Shown here: one piece after another, positions 47,080 to 55,086 of the stretch | Layout of the letters: every line of letters begins with the position of its first letter | Position numbering within the stretch: position 1 is the first letter of the stretch | Assembly: GCF_039880525.1 (NCBI RefSeq) | Contig: NZ_CP156989.1 | Location: 310,001-374,000, forward strand | Source: Agrococcus sp. ProA11 | GTDB taxonomy: Bacteria > Actinomycetota > Actinomycetes > Actinomycetales > Microbacteriaceae | Direction: 5' to 3' | Length of the DNA: 64,000 nucleotides | Notes under the pieces: model-generated | Seen by the model: the letters and a program-made list of their open reading frames with translations, nothing else | The model's database searches: none | Told to the model about the DNA's origin: nothing | Made by a program: the position numbers and the translations under genes

Positions 47080-50000
47080 GTGCATCTGCTCTCGCTCGCC
47101 AGCATGAAGAACAAGGCGCTCGTCGCGCTCGTCACCGTCTGCATCGCGATCTTCGGCGGCGTCGCGCTCGCGAGCCTGAAGACCGAGCTCACGCCCGAGC
47201 TCGAGCTGCCCGCGGTGGTCGTCACGACCACGATGCCCGGTGCCAGCCCCGAGATCGTGAGCGACGACATCACAGGGCCGATCGAGGCGGCCGTGCAGTC
47301 GGTGCCGGCGCTCGAGGGCACCACGGGCACGTCGTCGACCGGCGTGAGCCTCGTGGTCGCCGAGTTCGAGTACGGCGCGAACATGGCGACCACCGAGCAG
47401 CGGGTGCAGCAGGCCGTCAACCGCATCAGCAGCCAGCTGCCGGAGGGCGCGGAGCCCACCGTGCTCACCGGCTCGATCGCCGACTTCCCGGTGCTGCAGA
47501 TCGCCATCACGGGCGGCGGTGACGCCGCAGCGCTCGTCGACCGCATCGAGACGGTCGCGGTGCCGCAGCTCGAGCGCACCGACGGCGTGCGCGCGGTGCA
47601 GCTGCAGGGCGCGCCCGGACAGCGCATCACCATCAGCCCGGATGACGCAGCGCTCACGGCGCTGGGCCTGTCTCGCGCGAGCATCTCGGATGCGATCGAC
47701 CAGCATGGCCAGCTGCTGCCCGGCGGCACCGTCGACGATGACGGCCAGACGCTCAGCGTGCAGATCGGCGCGCGCCTCGCCTCGGTCGAGGATGTCGCCT
47801 CGCTGCCGCTCACCGGCGGCAGCACGGACGTCACCACCACGATCGCCGACGTGGCCGACGTGGCGCTGGCCGAGGACCCGGTGTCGTCGATCGCGCTCGT
47901 CGACGGCGAGCCGGCGATCATCCTCTCGATCACGAAGACGCAGGCCGCGAACACGGTCGACGTCTCCCACGCGGTGCAGGAGTTGCTGCCCGCGCTCCAG
48001 GCAGAGCTGGGCGACGACGTGACGATCACGACGATCCTCGATCAGGCGCCCTACATCGAGCGGTCGATCGAGGCGCTCGCGGTCGAGGGCGCGCTCGGTC
48101 TCGCGTTCGCCGTGCTCGTCATCCTCGTCTTCCTCTGGGCGCTCCGGCCGACGATCGTCACGGCCATCTCCATTCCCTTGTCGGTGCTCATGACCTTCAT
48201 CGGCATGTGGGGCTCCGGCTTCTCGCTCAACGTGCTCACGCTCGGTGCGCTCACGATCTCGATCGGGCGCGTCGTCGACGACTCCATCGTGGTGATCGAG
48301 AACATCAAGCGGCACCTGTCCTTCGAGCCCTCGAAGGCGAAGGCGATCGTGGACGGCGTGCGCGAGGTCGCCGGTGCCATCACGGCATCGACCATCTCCA
48401 CCGTCATCGTCTTCCTGCCGCTGGCCTTCGTGAGCGACATCACGGGCGAGCTGTTCCGACCCTTCGCGCTCACGGTGACGATCGCGCTGCTCTCCTCGCT
48501 CGTGATCGCGCTCACCATCGTGCCGGTGCTGGCCTCCTGGCTGCTCAAGCAGCCGAAGGAGCTGGCAGAGGCGGAAGCGGATGCGGCAGCACGCCTCGAG
48601 ACCGAGCAGCAGGTCGTGGCGAGCGCGCGACCGCGCCGCGGTCTCCTCCGCCGCCGTCAGGCACGTCCCGCGGCGCGGCCCGGCGACGCTGCGCCGGCTG
48701 GCGGACCCGTGCCGCAGGAGGAGCGGACGGATCGGCTGCGCCGCGCCTACCGGCCGGTGCTGCTGGCGACGCTGCGCAAGCCGTGGCTTGTGCTGGCAGG
48801 CGCCGCCGTGGTGCTCGGAGCGAGCGCGGCAGCCGTGCCGCTCATGGCCATCAACTTCCTGGGCGATGACGGGCAGACGACCGTGCAGCTCTCGCAGGAG
48901 CTGGAGCCCGGCGCCTCGCTCGAGACCCAGCTCGAGGCCGCGGAGGAGCTCTCTGCCGAGCTGCAGCAGCTCGACGGCATCGACACCGTCTCGGCGACCG
49001 TCTCCGGCAGCAGCCCGTTCGCGGCCTTCACCGGTGGTGGTGGCGGCGGCAGCTCGGTGCGCTACGGCGTCATCGCCGCCGACGGCACCGACATGGAGTC
49101 GCTGCGCGCGCGCATCCTCGAGCTCGCCGATGCCGCGCCCGGCGAGGTCACGATCGGCGGCTCCGGTGGCTTCGGGGGCAGCGACATCACCGTCGAGGTG
49201 CAGGGGCCGACGCCCGACGCCGTCGAGGCAGCCACCGCATCCGTCTCCGACGCCATGCAGGGCATCGACGGCGTCGCGCAGGTGACGGACTCGCTCGCCG
49301 GCGCCCAGCCGCTCATCCAGGTCGCCGTCGACCGCGAGCTCACCGCCAGCCTCGGCCTGAGCGAGGCGGCGGTCTCGGGGCTCGTGGCCCAGGCGATGCA
49401 GCCGACGCCCATCGGCGACATCCAGCTCGACGGCTCGCTCGTGCGCATCTACCTCGACGCCATTGCCCCGGCGGCGACGCTGGACGAGCTGCGTGAGCTC
49501 GAGCTGCCGACGCCGACCGGGCCGCTGCCGCTCTCGGATGTCGCGGAGGTGACCGAGATCAACGGCCCCGTCGCGATCTCGACCAGCGACGGCAGCCGCA
49601 CCGCGACCGTCACCGTCACGCCCGACGCCGCCGATGTCGGCGGCCTCTCCGCCCGCGTGCAGGCACAGCTCGACGCGCTCGCGCTCGACGAGGGCGCGAC
49701 CGCTGAGATCGGCGGTGCCGCCACCCAGATCACGGAGGCGTTCACGCAGCTCGGCATCGCGGCGCTCGTCGCGATCCTGCTCGTCTACGTCGTCATGGTC
49801 GCCACGTTCAAGAGCCTGCTGCAGCCCTTCCTGCTGCTTGTCTCGGTCCCGCTGGCCGCGACCGGCGCGATCGCGATGCAGATCATCACCGGCGTGCCGC
49901 TCGGCGTTGCATCAATGGTCGGCGTGCTGATGCTGATCGGCATCGTGGTGACCAATGCCATCGTGCTCATCGATCTGGTGAACCAGTATCGCGACCGGGG

Positions 50001-50310
50001 TCGCTCGGTGCGCGATGCGCTGCTCGAGGGTGCCGAACGGCGCCTGCGGCCCATCCTCATGACGGCGGCAGCGACGATCTTCGCGCTCATCCCGCTGGCT
50101 GCTGGCGTCACCGGCCAGGGGGGCTTCATCTCGCAGCCGCTCGCGATCGTGGTGATCGGCGGACTCATCTCGTCGACGCTGCTGACGCTCATCGTGCTGC
50201 CCGTGCTCTACCTGCTCGTCGAGGGCGGCATCGAGCGCCGACGAGTGCGCCGCGGCACCGGGACCCGCGCCGAGCGGCGCAGCGAGCTCGCCGCGGCAGG
50301 CGGACGCTGA
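47080..50310 (+). CDS. RND-family efflux permease (AcrB/HAE1-like)
   Basis: 1076 residues, two repeats of one membrane segment, a large outer loop and five more segments. LASLKTELTPELELPAVVVTTTMPGASPEIV is the RND opening; NVLTLGALTISIGRVVDDSIVVIENIKRHL (TM4, Asp-Asp proton relay) and GVASMVGVLMLIGIVVTNAIVLIDLV (TM10) are clear. An Ala/Arg-rich loop (about 500-560) separates the halves and the second outer loop has Gly-rich stretches. Actinobacterial members act without TolC, exporting drugs or lipids. GTG 47080 is chosen because it gives the usual short N-terminus; a TTGGAT box lies six bases upstream. It follows the TipAS regulator, a possible control link. Confidence 0.9.
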   Translation: MHLLSLASMKNKALVALVTVCIAIFGGVALASLKTELTPELELPAVVVTTTMPGASPEIVSDDITGPIEAAVQSVPALEGTTGTSSTGVSLVVAEFEYGANMATTEQRVQQAVNRISSQLPEGAEPTVLTGSIADFPVLQIAITGGGDAAALVDRIETVAVPQLERTDGVRAVQLQGAPGQRITISPDDAALTALGLSRASISDAIDQHGQLLPGGTVDDDGQTLSVQIGARLASVEDVASLPLTGGSTDVTTTIADVADVALAEDPVSSIALVDGEPAIILSITKTQAANTVDVSHAVQELLPALQAELGDDVTITTILDQAPYIERSIEALAVEGALGLAFAVLVILVFLWALRPTIVTAISIPLSVLMTFIGMWGSGFSLNVLTLGALTISIGRVVDDSIVVIENIKRHLSFEPSKAKAIVDGVREVAGAITASTISTVIVFLPLAFVSDITGELFRPFALTVTIALLSSLVIALTIVPVLASWLLKQPKELAEAEADAAARLETEQQVVASARPRRGLLRRRQARPAARPGDAAPAGGPVPQEERTDRLRRAYRPVLLATLRKPWLVLAGAAVVLGASAAAVPLMAINFLGDDGQTTVQLSQELEPGASLETQLEAAEELSAELQQLDGIDTVSATVSGSSPFAAFTGGGGGGSSVRYGVIAADGTDMESLRARILELADAAPGEVTIGGSGGFGGSDITVEVQGPTPDAVEAATASVSDAMQGIDGVAQVTDSLAGAQPLIQVAVDRELTASLGLSEAAVSGLVAQAMQPTPIGDIQLDGSLVRIYLDAIAPAATLDELRELELPTPTGPLPLSDVAEVTEINGPVAISTSDGSRTATVTVTPDAADVGGLSARVQAQLDALALDEGATAEIGGAATQITEAFTQLGIAALVAILLVYVVMVATFKSLLQPFLLLVSVPLAATGAIAMQIITGVPLGVASMVGVLMLIGIVVTNAIVLIDLVNQYRDRGRSVRDALLEGAERRLRPILMTAAATIFALIPLAAGVTGQGGFISQPLAIVVIGGLISSTLLTLIVLPVLYLLVEGGIERRRVRRGTGTRAERRSELAAAGGR

Positions 50311-50387
50311 CCGCGTTCCCAGCCGATCCCCTGGCTGGCATTGGTTGAATGACCTAGATTCGGGGCTGCTCGCAGATCGGGCACCTC

Positions 50388-51599
50388 ATGGCAGGGTTCG
50401 CGGATGATGGAGAGGGGCTGCCGTTGCCGAGCTTCTTGATCATCCACTCCGGTCTGCACGACGGCGAGCTGAGCGCGTATCGACAGCCGCCGACCCTGGA
50501 CATCGCCGGCTTGCGTGCGCCACTCGACTGGGGAGACATCACCCTGCACGTGCCGGCGGGCGACCTTCCCGTGACCGTCTACGTGACGCGCACGAACGGT
50601 CAGGTGGAGGGCGCCACGATCACGGTGCGCGCTCCCGCGGGGACGGGCACGCGGCTGACCTTCGTGCCGCCGCTGCAGCCGGGTGGTCGCTCGCTGCTGC
50701 GGATCGACGGGCAGTGGTCGGCCGACGCGACCATGCACTACTACGCGGCTCGTGACGCTCGTGCGCTGCAGCAGCCGACGCAGCCGATGCCGTGGGCGGG
50801 TCGAGAGCAGTCACCGCCATCGCTGCACCCGCAGCCGCCGCAGCAGGCGCAGGCGCACGTGCAGGCGCCGCACCTGGACGAAGTGCAGCCGGAGCAGGTG
50901 GATGAGGTGCCGCCGCAGCACGGCGACGACGCGCAGCCGCAGCACGATCCGCACACCGGCGGCGTCCGCGTCATCAGTCCTTCGCTGGGGCACGTCGAGT
51001 CGCCCTCGCCGCCCATCGGTCCGACGCCGGGGTCGACCGGGGCGGTGCCGCTGCATACATCGTCGTCGTTCGGCCACGAGCAGGGCTCGCGCGTCGACCC
51101 GGTGCAGTCGTCGTCGTCGGCGCCGTCGTCGCGACAGGCAGCGCAGCCCTCCCGAGCTCCCTCATTCGGTCAGCGCGCGGATCGCGCTGAGCGCCCTGCG
51201 CCCTCTGATGGCCCTGCGCCCGCTGATGGCGCTGCGCGCTCCGAGCACTCTGGGCGCTCCGAGCGAGACATCTACGGCCGGGAGCACACGCTCGACGACC
51301 ACCTGCCCGCCTCGATCCCGACGCCGGCTGCGTTCCACCAGCTGGAGCAGGAGGCGGCCGAGTCGCAGCGCCGCGTCCACGACGCCTGGCAGGCGCAGCA
51401 GTCGCAGCACGCACGGCAGGCTCCGCCGCTCGGCGACGGCGCGCCGCGCCCGATCGGGCTGGCCGCCAACGCGTCGCAGCCGCAGCCGAACTGGTACCCG
51501 GATCCGTTCCGACGGGCCGACGCCCGCTGGTTCGACGGGCGGCAGTGGACCGCGTCGGTCATGCGCGGCGGCGTCCGCGGCACCGACCAGCCGGGCTGA
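50388..51599 (+). CDS. Unknown protein with C-terminal DUF2510 motif
   Basis: 403 residues, not recognised as a whole. Residues 1 to about 120 look like a compact beta-rich domain (FLIIHSGLHDGELSAYRQPP, TVYVTRTNGQVEGATITV, LLRIDGQWSADATMHYYAA). Residues 120-360 are low-complexity Gln/Pro/Ser/His sequence with several 'PAPSDG/PADGAA' near-repeats. The last 35 residues carry a DUF2510 motif (PNWYPDPFRRADARWFDGRQWTASV), normally found at the ends of membrane proteins, yet no membrane segment is present here. It lies between the RND exporter and the RNA helicase. The start at ATG 50388 lacks a good ribosome-binding site and is uncertain. Confidence 0.72.
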   Translation: MAGFADDGEGLPLPSFLIIHSGLHDGELSAYRQPPTLDIAGLRAPLDWGDITLHVPAGDLPVTVYVTRTNGQVEGATITVRAPAGTGTRLTFVPPLQPGGRSLLRIDGQWSADATMHYYAARDARALQQPTQPMPWAGREQSPPSLHPQPPQQAQAHVQAPHLDEVQPEQVDEVPPQHGDDAQPQHDPHTGGVRVISPSLGHVESPSPPIGPTPGSTGAVPLHTSSSFGHEQGSRVDPVQSSSSAPSSRQAAQPSRAPSFGQRADRAERPAPSDGPAPADGAARSEHSGRSERDIYGREHTLDDHLPASIPTPAAFHQLEQEAAESQRRVHDAWQAQQSQHARQAPPLGDGAPRPIGLAANASQPQPNWYPDPFRRADARWFDGRQWTASVMRGGVRGTDQPG

Positions 51600-51637
51600 T
51601 CGCCGAATTGCCCCTGTCGGCCACGACGCGCGTGCCG

Positions 51638-51643
51638 TACAGT
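51638..51643 (+). promoter_or_regulatory. -10 box of the DEAD-box helicase gene
   Basis: TACAGT, giving a leader of roughly 150 bases to ATG 51799. No convincing -35 box. Confidence 0.4.
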
Positions 51644-51798
51644 AGGCAGGTCGGCTCGGGACGAACGCATGTGCGTTGCAATGGAGTGTCACCGCGGCCG
51701 GATTCCCGCGGGCACTCTCGCGGTTGACCACGATCACCGCGATGACTGCGGCACTACCTGCGCGATGTTCACTCCCGCGCGCACAGAGAAGACAAGCA
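51644..51798 (+). promoter_or_regulatory. Structured 5' leader of the DEAD-box helicase gene
   Basis: Three successive hairpins can form: AACGCA/TGCGTT (51664-51677), a compound stem GAGTG..CCGCGG / CCGCGG..CACTC (51684-51717) and TCGCGGT/ACCGCGA (51718-51742). About 55 unstructured bases follow before the weak ribosome-binding site. Confidence 0.6.
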
Positions 51799-54054
51799 AT
51801 GGCACGGAACGACTCACGCCCCACGGGCGCACGCCGACCGAACGACCGAGACGACAACCGACCCGGCTCTCGCAGCAAGGGCCACCGCGGATTCCGCGAG
51901 CAGCAGCCTTCGAAGGGCCGCTGGAACCGCGACGACCGCGACCGCCGCGACGGCGCCTCGCAGCGCTCAGGCGGACGACCCGGCACGGGGCGACCCAACT
52001 GGACGCCGCCGGAGGAGCGCAACCGCGACACCAACCGTGGCGGTCCGTCGTTCCGCACCCGCGGAGGCGCCCAGGGCGGCCGCGACCACCAGGGCGACGA
52101 CCGCCTGCACCGCGGCGAGCGTCCCCGCGGCTTCGATCGCGCTCGCGATGAGCATGGCGGACGCGGCGCTGGTGCCTCGGATCGCGGCGCCCGCCGCTTC
52201 GATGACCGTGCCCCGCGTCGCGACGACCGTGCCCCGAGCCGCGATGACCGCGCGCCCCGCCGCGATGACCGCGGCTTCGGCGACCGCCGTGAGCAGGGGC
52301 AGCGTCGCTTCGACGACCGCGCACCGCGCCGCGACGACCGCGCGCCCCGCCGCGACGACCGCGGTTTCGGCGACCGCCGTGAGCAGGGGGAGCGTCGCTT
52401 CGACGACCGCGCTCCCCGTCGCGATGACCGTGCGCCCCGCCGCGATGACCGTGCGCCCCGCCGCGATGACCGCGGCGAGCGCCGCTTCGACGAGCGCCCG
52501 CGCCGCGACGACCGCGACCGCAGCTTCGGCGACCGTCGCGAGCAGGGTCAGCGTCGCTCCGACGACCGCGCTCCGCGTCGCGATGACCGCCGCGACGACC
52601 GCGCGCCCCGCCGTGACGACCGCAGTTTCGGCGACCGCCGTGAGCAGGGCGAGCGTCGCTTCGACGACCGCGCTCCGCGTCGCGACGACCGCCGCGACGA
52701 CCGCGCCCCCCGCCGGGACCGCTTCGACGAGCAGCCGCGCCGCGACGGCACCTACTACCCGTCGAAGGAGTCGAACCCCTTCCAGCCGAAGGACGACGTC
52801 GTGCTCGACCGCCTCGAGGCGACCTCGATCCGCGCCGAGGACGTCGAGGGGGTCTCGTTCGCAGATCTCGGCATCGGCGACAGCATCTCCCGCGCGCTGA
52901 CCGGGATGGGCGCGATCTCCCCGTTCCCGATCCAGGCCGCCACGATCCCCGATGTCATGGCAGGCCGCGACGTGCTCGGCCGCGGCCGCACCGGCTCCGG
53001 CAAGAGCATCGCGTTCGGCGCTCCGATCGTCGAGATGCTGCTGCGCGGCCGCTCCGAGCGTCGCGAGCTCGGCCGTGCACCGCGCGCCCTGGTGCTGGCT
53101 CCCACGAGGGAGCTCGCCCAGCAGCTCAACCACACGATCATGACGCTCGGCCGCGAGGTGGGCGTGTTCACGACCGTCATCGTCGGCGGCGTGAAGCAGG
53201 ACCGCCAGGTCGAGGCGCTGCGGCGCGGCGTCGACATCGTGATCGGCACGCCCGGTCGCATCGAGGATCTCGTCGAGCAGCGCAGGCTCAACCTGGGCGC
53301 GGTCGAGATCGCGGTCGTGGATGAGGCCGACCACATGTGCGAGCTCGGGTTCCTCGAGCCCGTGCAGCGCATCCTCCGTCGCACCAAGCCGGGCAGCCAG
53401 AAGCTGCTCTTCTCGGCGACGCTGGATGCGGAGGTGCAGACCATCGTCAACGAGTTCCTGCCGAAGCCGGCCGTGCACGAGGTGGCGGGCGAGGAGCAGT
53501 CGACCTCGACGATCGACCACCAGGTGCTCGTCACCGACCGCTACGACAAGGATGCGGTGCTGGAGCAGATCGTGCGCAACCCCGGTCGCATCATCGTCTT
53601 CACCCGGACCCGCGCCTATGCCGAGCGGCTCGCCGAGCAGTTCGGCGACACCGGCATCGCATCGGTCAGCCTGCACGGTGACCTCACCCAGGCCAAGCGC
53701 ACCCGCTCGCTCGAGAAGTTCAAGCGCGGCAAGGTCGACGTGCTGGTCGCGACGGATGTCGCCGCGCGCGGCATCCACATCGACGACATCGCGCTCGTCG
53801 TGCAGGCCGACCCGCCGGACGAGTACAAGACCTACATGCACCGCGCCGGCCGCACCGGCCGCGCGGGCAACGACGGTCGCGTCGTCACCGTGATCGCCCC
53901 GGCCCGTCGCAAGCGCACCCAGCAGCTGCTGGACCGTGCCGAGATCGAGGCGCCGATGATTCCGGTGCGCCCGGGCGACGACCTGCTCGACACGCTCACG
54001 GCGCCGCCAGCGGCGAGCTCCGAGCCGGCCCTGGCCGGCACCGGCGCGCACTAG
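51799..54054 (+). CDS. DEAD-box RNA helicase with long Arg/Asp-repeat N-terminus
   Basis: 751 residues. Residues 1 to about 320 are a charged, disordered head, of which about 130-315 consist of repeats of the type RRDDRAPRRDD and GFGDRREQGERRFDD. The helicase core starts near 352: SFADLGIGDSISRALTGMG (Q motif region), GRGRTGSGKS (Walker A near 397), DEAD at 508-511, SAT at 539-541, and HRAGRTGRAG as motif VI. It unwinds RNA duplexes, probably in ribosome assembly or mRNA decay; the repeat head may drive RNA binding and condensates. ATG 51799 (MARNDSRPTG) is chosen over an upstream ATG at 51676 that would read through the leader. Confidence 0.92.
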   Translation: MARNDSRPTGARRPNDRDDNRPGSRSKGHRGFREQQPSKGRWNRDDRDRRDGASQRSGGRPGTGRPNWTPPEERNRDTNRGGPSFRTRGGAQGGRDHQGDDRLHRGERPRGFDRARDEHGGRGAGASDRGARRFDDRAPRRDDRAPSRDDRAPRRDDRGFGDRREQGQRRFDDRAPRRDDRAPRRDDRGFGDRREQGERRFDDRAPRRDDRAPRRDDRAPRRDDRGERRFDERPRRDDRDRSFGDRREQGQRRSDDRAPRRDDRRDDRAPRRDDRSFGDRREQGERRFDDRAPRRDDRRDDRAPRRDRFDEQPRRDGTYYPSKESNPFQPKDDVVLDRLEATSIRAEDVEGVSFADLGIGDSISRALTGMGAISPFPIQAATIPDVMAGRDVLGRGRTGSGKSIAFGAPIVEMLLRGRSERRELGRAPRALVLAPTRELAQQLNHTIMTLGREVGVFTTVIVGGVKQDRQVEALRRGVDIVIGTPGRIEDLVEQRRLNLGAVEIAVVDEADHMCELGFLEPVQRILRRTKPGSQKLLFSATLDAEVQTIVNEFLPKPAVHEVAGEEQSTSTIDHQVLVTDRYDKDAVLEQIVRNPGRIIVFTRTRAYAERLAEQFGDTGIASVSLHGDLTQAKRTRSLEKFKRGKVDVLVATDVAARGIHIDDIALVVQADPPDEYKTYMHRAGRTGRAGNDGRVVTVIAPARRKRTQQLLDRAEIEAPMIPVRPGDDLLDTLTAPPAASSEPALAGTGAH
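52195..52745. repeat. In-frame DNA repeats coding the Arg/Asp head of the helicase
   Basis: CGCGACGACCGCGCGCCCCGC-like units of about 21 bp and longer units with GGCTTCGGCGACCGCCGTGAGCAG recur many times. The repeats are imperfect but keep the reading frame throughout. Confidence 0.85.
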
Positions 54055-54081
54055 CAGCGCGGCCGCCAGCCGCCAGCCCGA

Positions 54082-54112
54082 GACGGCCCGAATCCCAGCG
54101 ATCCGGGCCGTC
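54082..54112. terminator. Terminator of the DEAD-box helicase gene
   Basis: GACGGCCCG (54082-54090) pairs with CGGGCCGTC (54104-54112) over 9 bp. A short repeat AGGCTTGCGTTG (54133-54144 and 54167-54178) follows, before the next promoter. Confidence 0.75.
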
Positions 54113-54192
54113 GCTGGCGCCGCGGCTTCGGCAGGCTTGCGTTGCGGCCGGGCTTGCTTCGTGCTTAGGCTTGCGTTGTGCCGAGGCTGGCG

Positions 54193-54198
54193 TAGCGT
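54193..54198 (+). promoter_or_regulatory. -10 box of the NmrA-like gene (leaderless type)
   Basis: TAGCGT, six bases (TGGAGC), then ATG 54205. Confidence 0.6.
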
Positions 54199-54204
54199 TG
54201 GAGC

Positions 54205-54963
54205 ATGCGCATCGTCGTGATCGGCGGAACAGGGAACTCGGGCTCGGCCATCGTGCGAGCGCTCGCGAGAAGGGGCGCGGACGTGCATCCGCTGTCGCGC
54301 TCCGGCAAGGCCATCGCCGGTGCGCCCGGCGTGAAGGCCGACATCGTCTCCGGCGAGGGGCTCGATGCGGCGCTCGAGGGTGCCGAAGTGATCGTCGACG
54401 CGTGCAACTCGCGCAACCCGATCGATCCGAAGCCCTTCACCATCGGGGCGCGCAACATCGTGCGCGCCGCCGAAGCGGCCGGCGTGCAGCGCGCAGTGGT
54501 GCTCTCGATCCTGGGCGTCGACCGCTCCAAGCTCTCGTACCACCGCCGCAAGCACGAGCAGGAGCTCACCTACCTGAACTCGGCACTCGAGACATCGGTC
54601 GTGCGCGCCGCGCAGTTCCACGAGTGGTCGGTCGACCAGTTCGAGGCGGGGTCCGCCCTCGGCGCGATCCCGGTCGTGCTGGGCGGGCGGATGCAGCCGG
54701 TGGCGGTCAGCGAGGTGGCTGAGCTGTGCGCTGACGAGGCGCTCGAGCCGAGCGGGAAGCGCTTCGTCGAGATCGCCGGCCCGCAGGTGCGGCTCTCCCG
54801 CGACCTGGCGAAGGCGTGGCAGGCGGCGACGGGCGCCAGGGGCGTGATCGTCAACGGACCGTTCCCGCCGTCGATGCTCGACTACCTGCGCTCCGGCTCC
54901 AACTTCACCGAGCAGCACAAGGGCTCGATCACGTTCGAGGAGTGGCTCTCGCGCCGACGCTGA
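54205..54963 (+). CDS. NAD(P)-binding atypical SDR (NmrA-like)
   Basis: 252 residues. MRIVVIGGTGNSGSAIVRAL is the Rossmann loop; SILGVDRSKLSYHRRKHEQELTYLNSALETSVVRAAQFHEW follows the pattern of atypical SDRs of the NmrA/ycf39 group, where Tyr and Lys are displaced. It may be an NAD(P)H sensor or reductase. The C-terminal third (AGPQVRLSRDLAKAWQAATG) resembles epimerase-like relatives annotated as SDR family oxidoreductases. It stands alone. Confidence 0.85.
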   Translation: MRIVVIGGTGNSGSAIVRALARRGADVHPLSRSGKAIAGAPGVKADIVSGEGLDAALEGAEVIVDACNSRNPIDPKPFTIGARNIVRAAEAAGVQRAVVLSILGVDRSKLSYHRRKHEQELTYLNSALETSVVRAAQFHEWSVDQFEAGSALGAIPVVLGGRMQPVAVSEVAELCADEALEPSGKRFVEIAGPQVRLSRDLAKAWQAATGARGVIVNGPFPPSMLDYLRSGSNFTEQHKGSITFEEWLSRRR

Positions 54964-54995
54964 TCCATGCCGTGCTCCGGCCTTTCTCGCGATGT

Positions 54996-55001
54996 TAGAC
55001 T
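54996..55001 (+). promoter_or_regulatory. -10 box of the second ABC importer operon
   Basis: TAGACT, giving a leader of about 78 bases to ATG 55087. A weak inverted repeat (GTT..A / T..AAC) spans the box. Confidence 0.4.
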
Positions 55002-55086
55002 CGATACAACAACTCGCCGGACGGCGGCGGCACGCGCCGCGGACGCCCGATTCCGGCGCGGCATCGCCCGACAGCAGAGGTCCTCC

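Noticed and set aside
46252-48315. A 687-residue minus-strand frame
   Set aside because: It is antisense to the TipAS regulator and RND exporter and has no motifs.
51669-52151. A 160-residue frame starting in the helicase leader
   Set aside because: It overlaps the helicase gene out of frame and turns into Arg/Pro-rich sequence; at most its first 40 codons could be a leader peptide, for which there is no support.
55000-55020. GntR-like operator before the second importer
   Set aside because: The palindrome GTT..A...T..AAC has only weak matching arms, and no regulator gene is adjacent.
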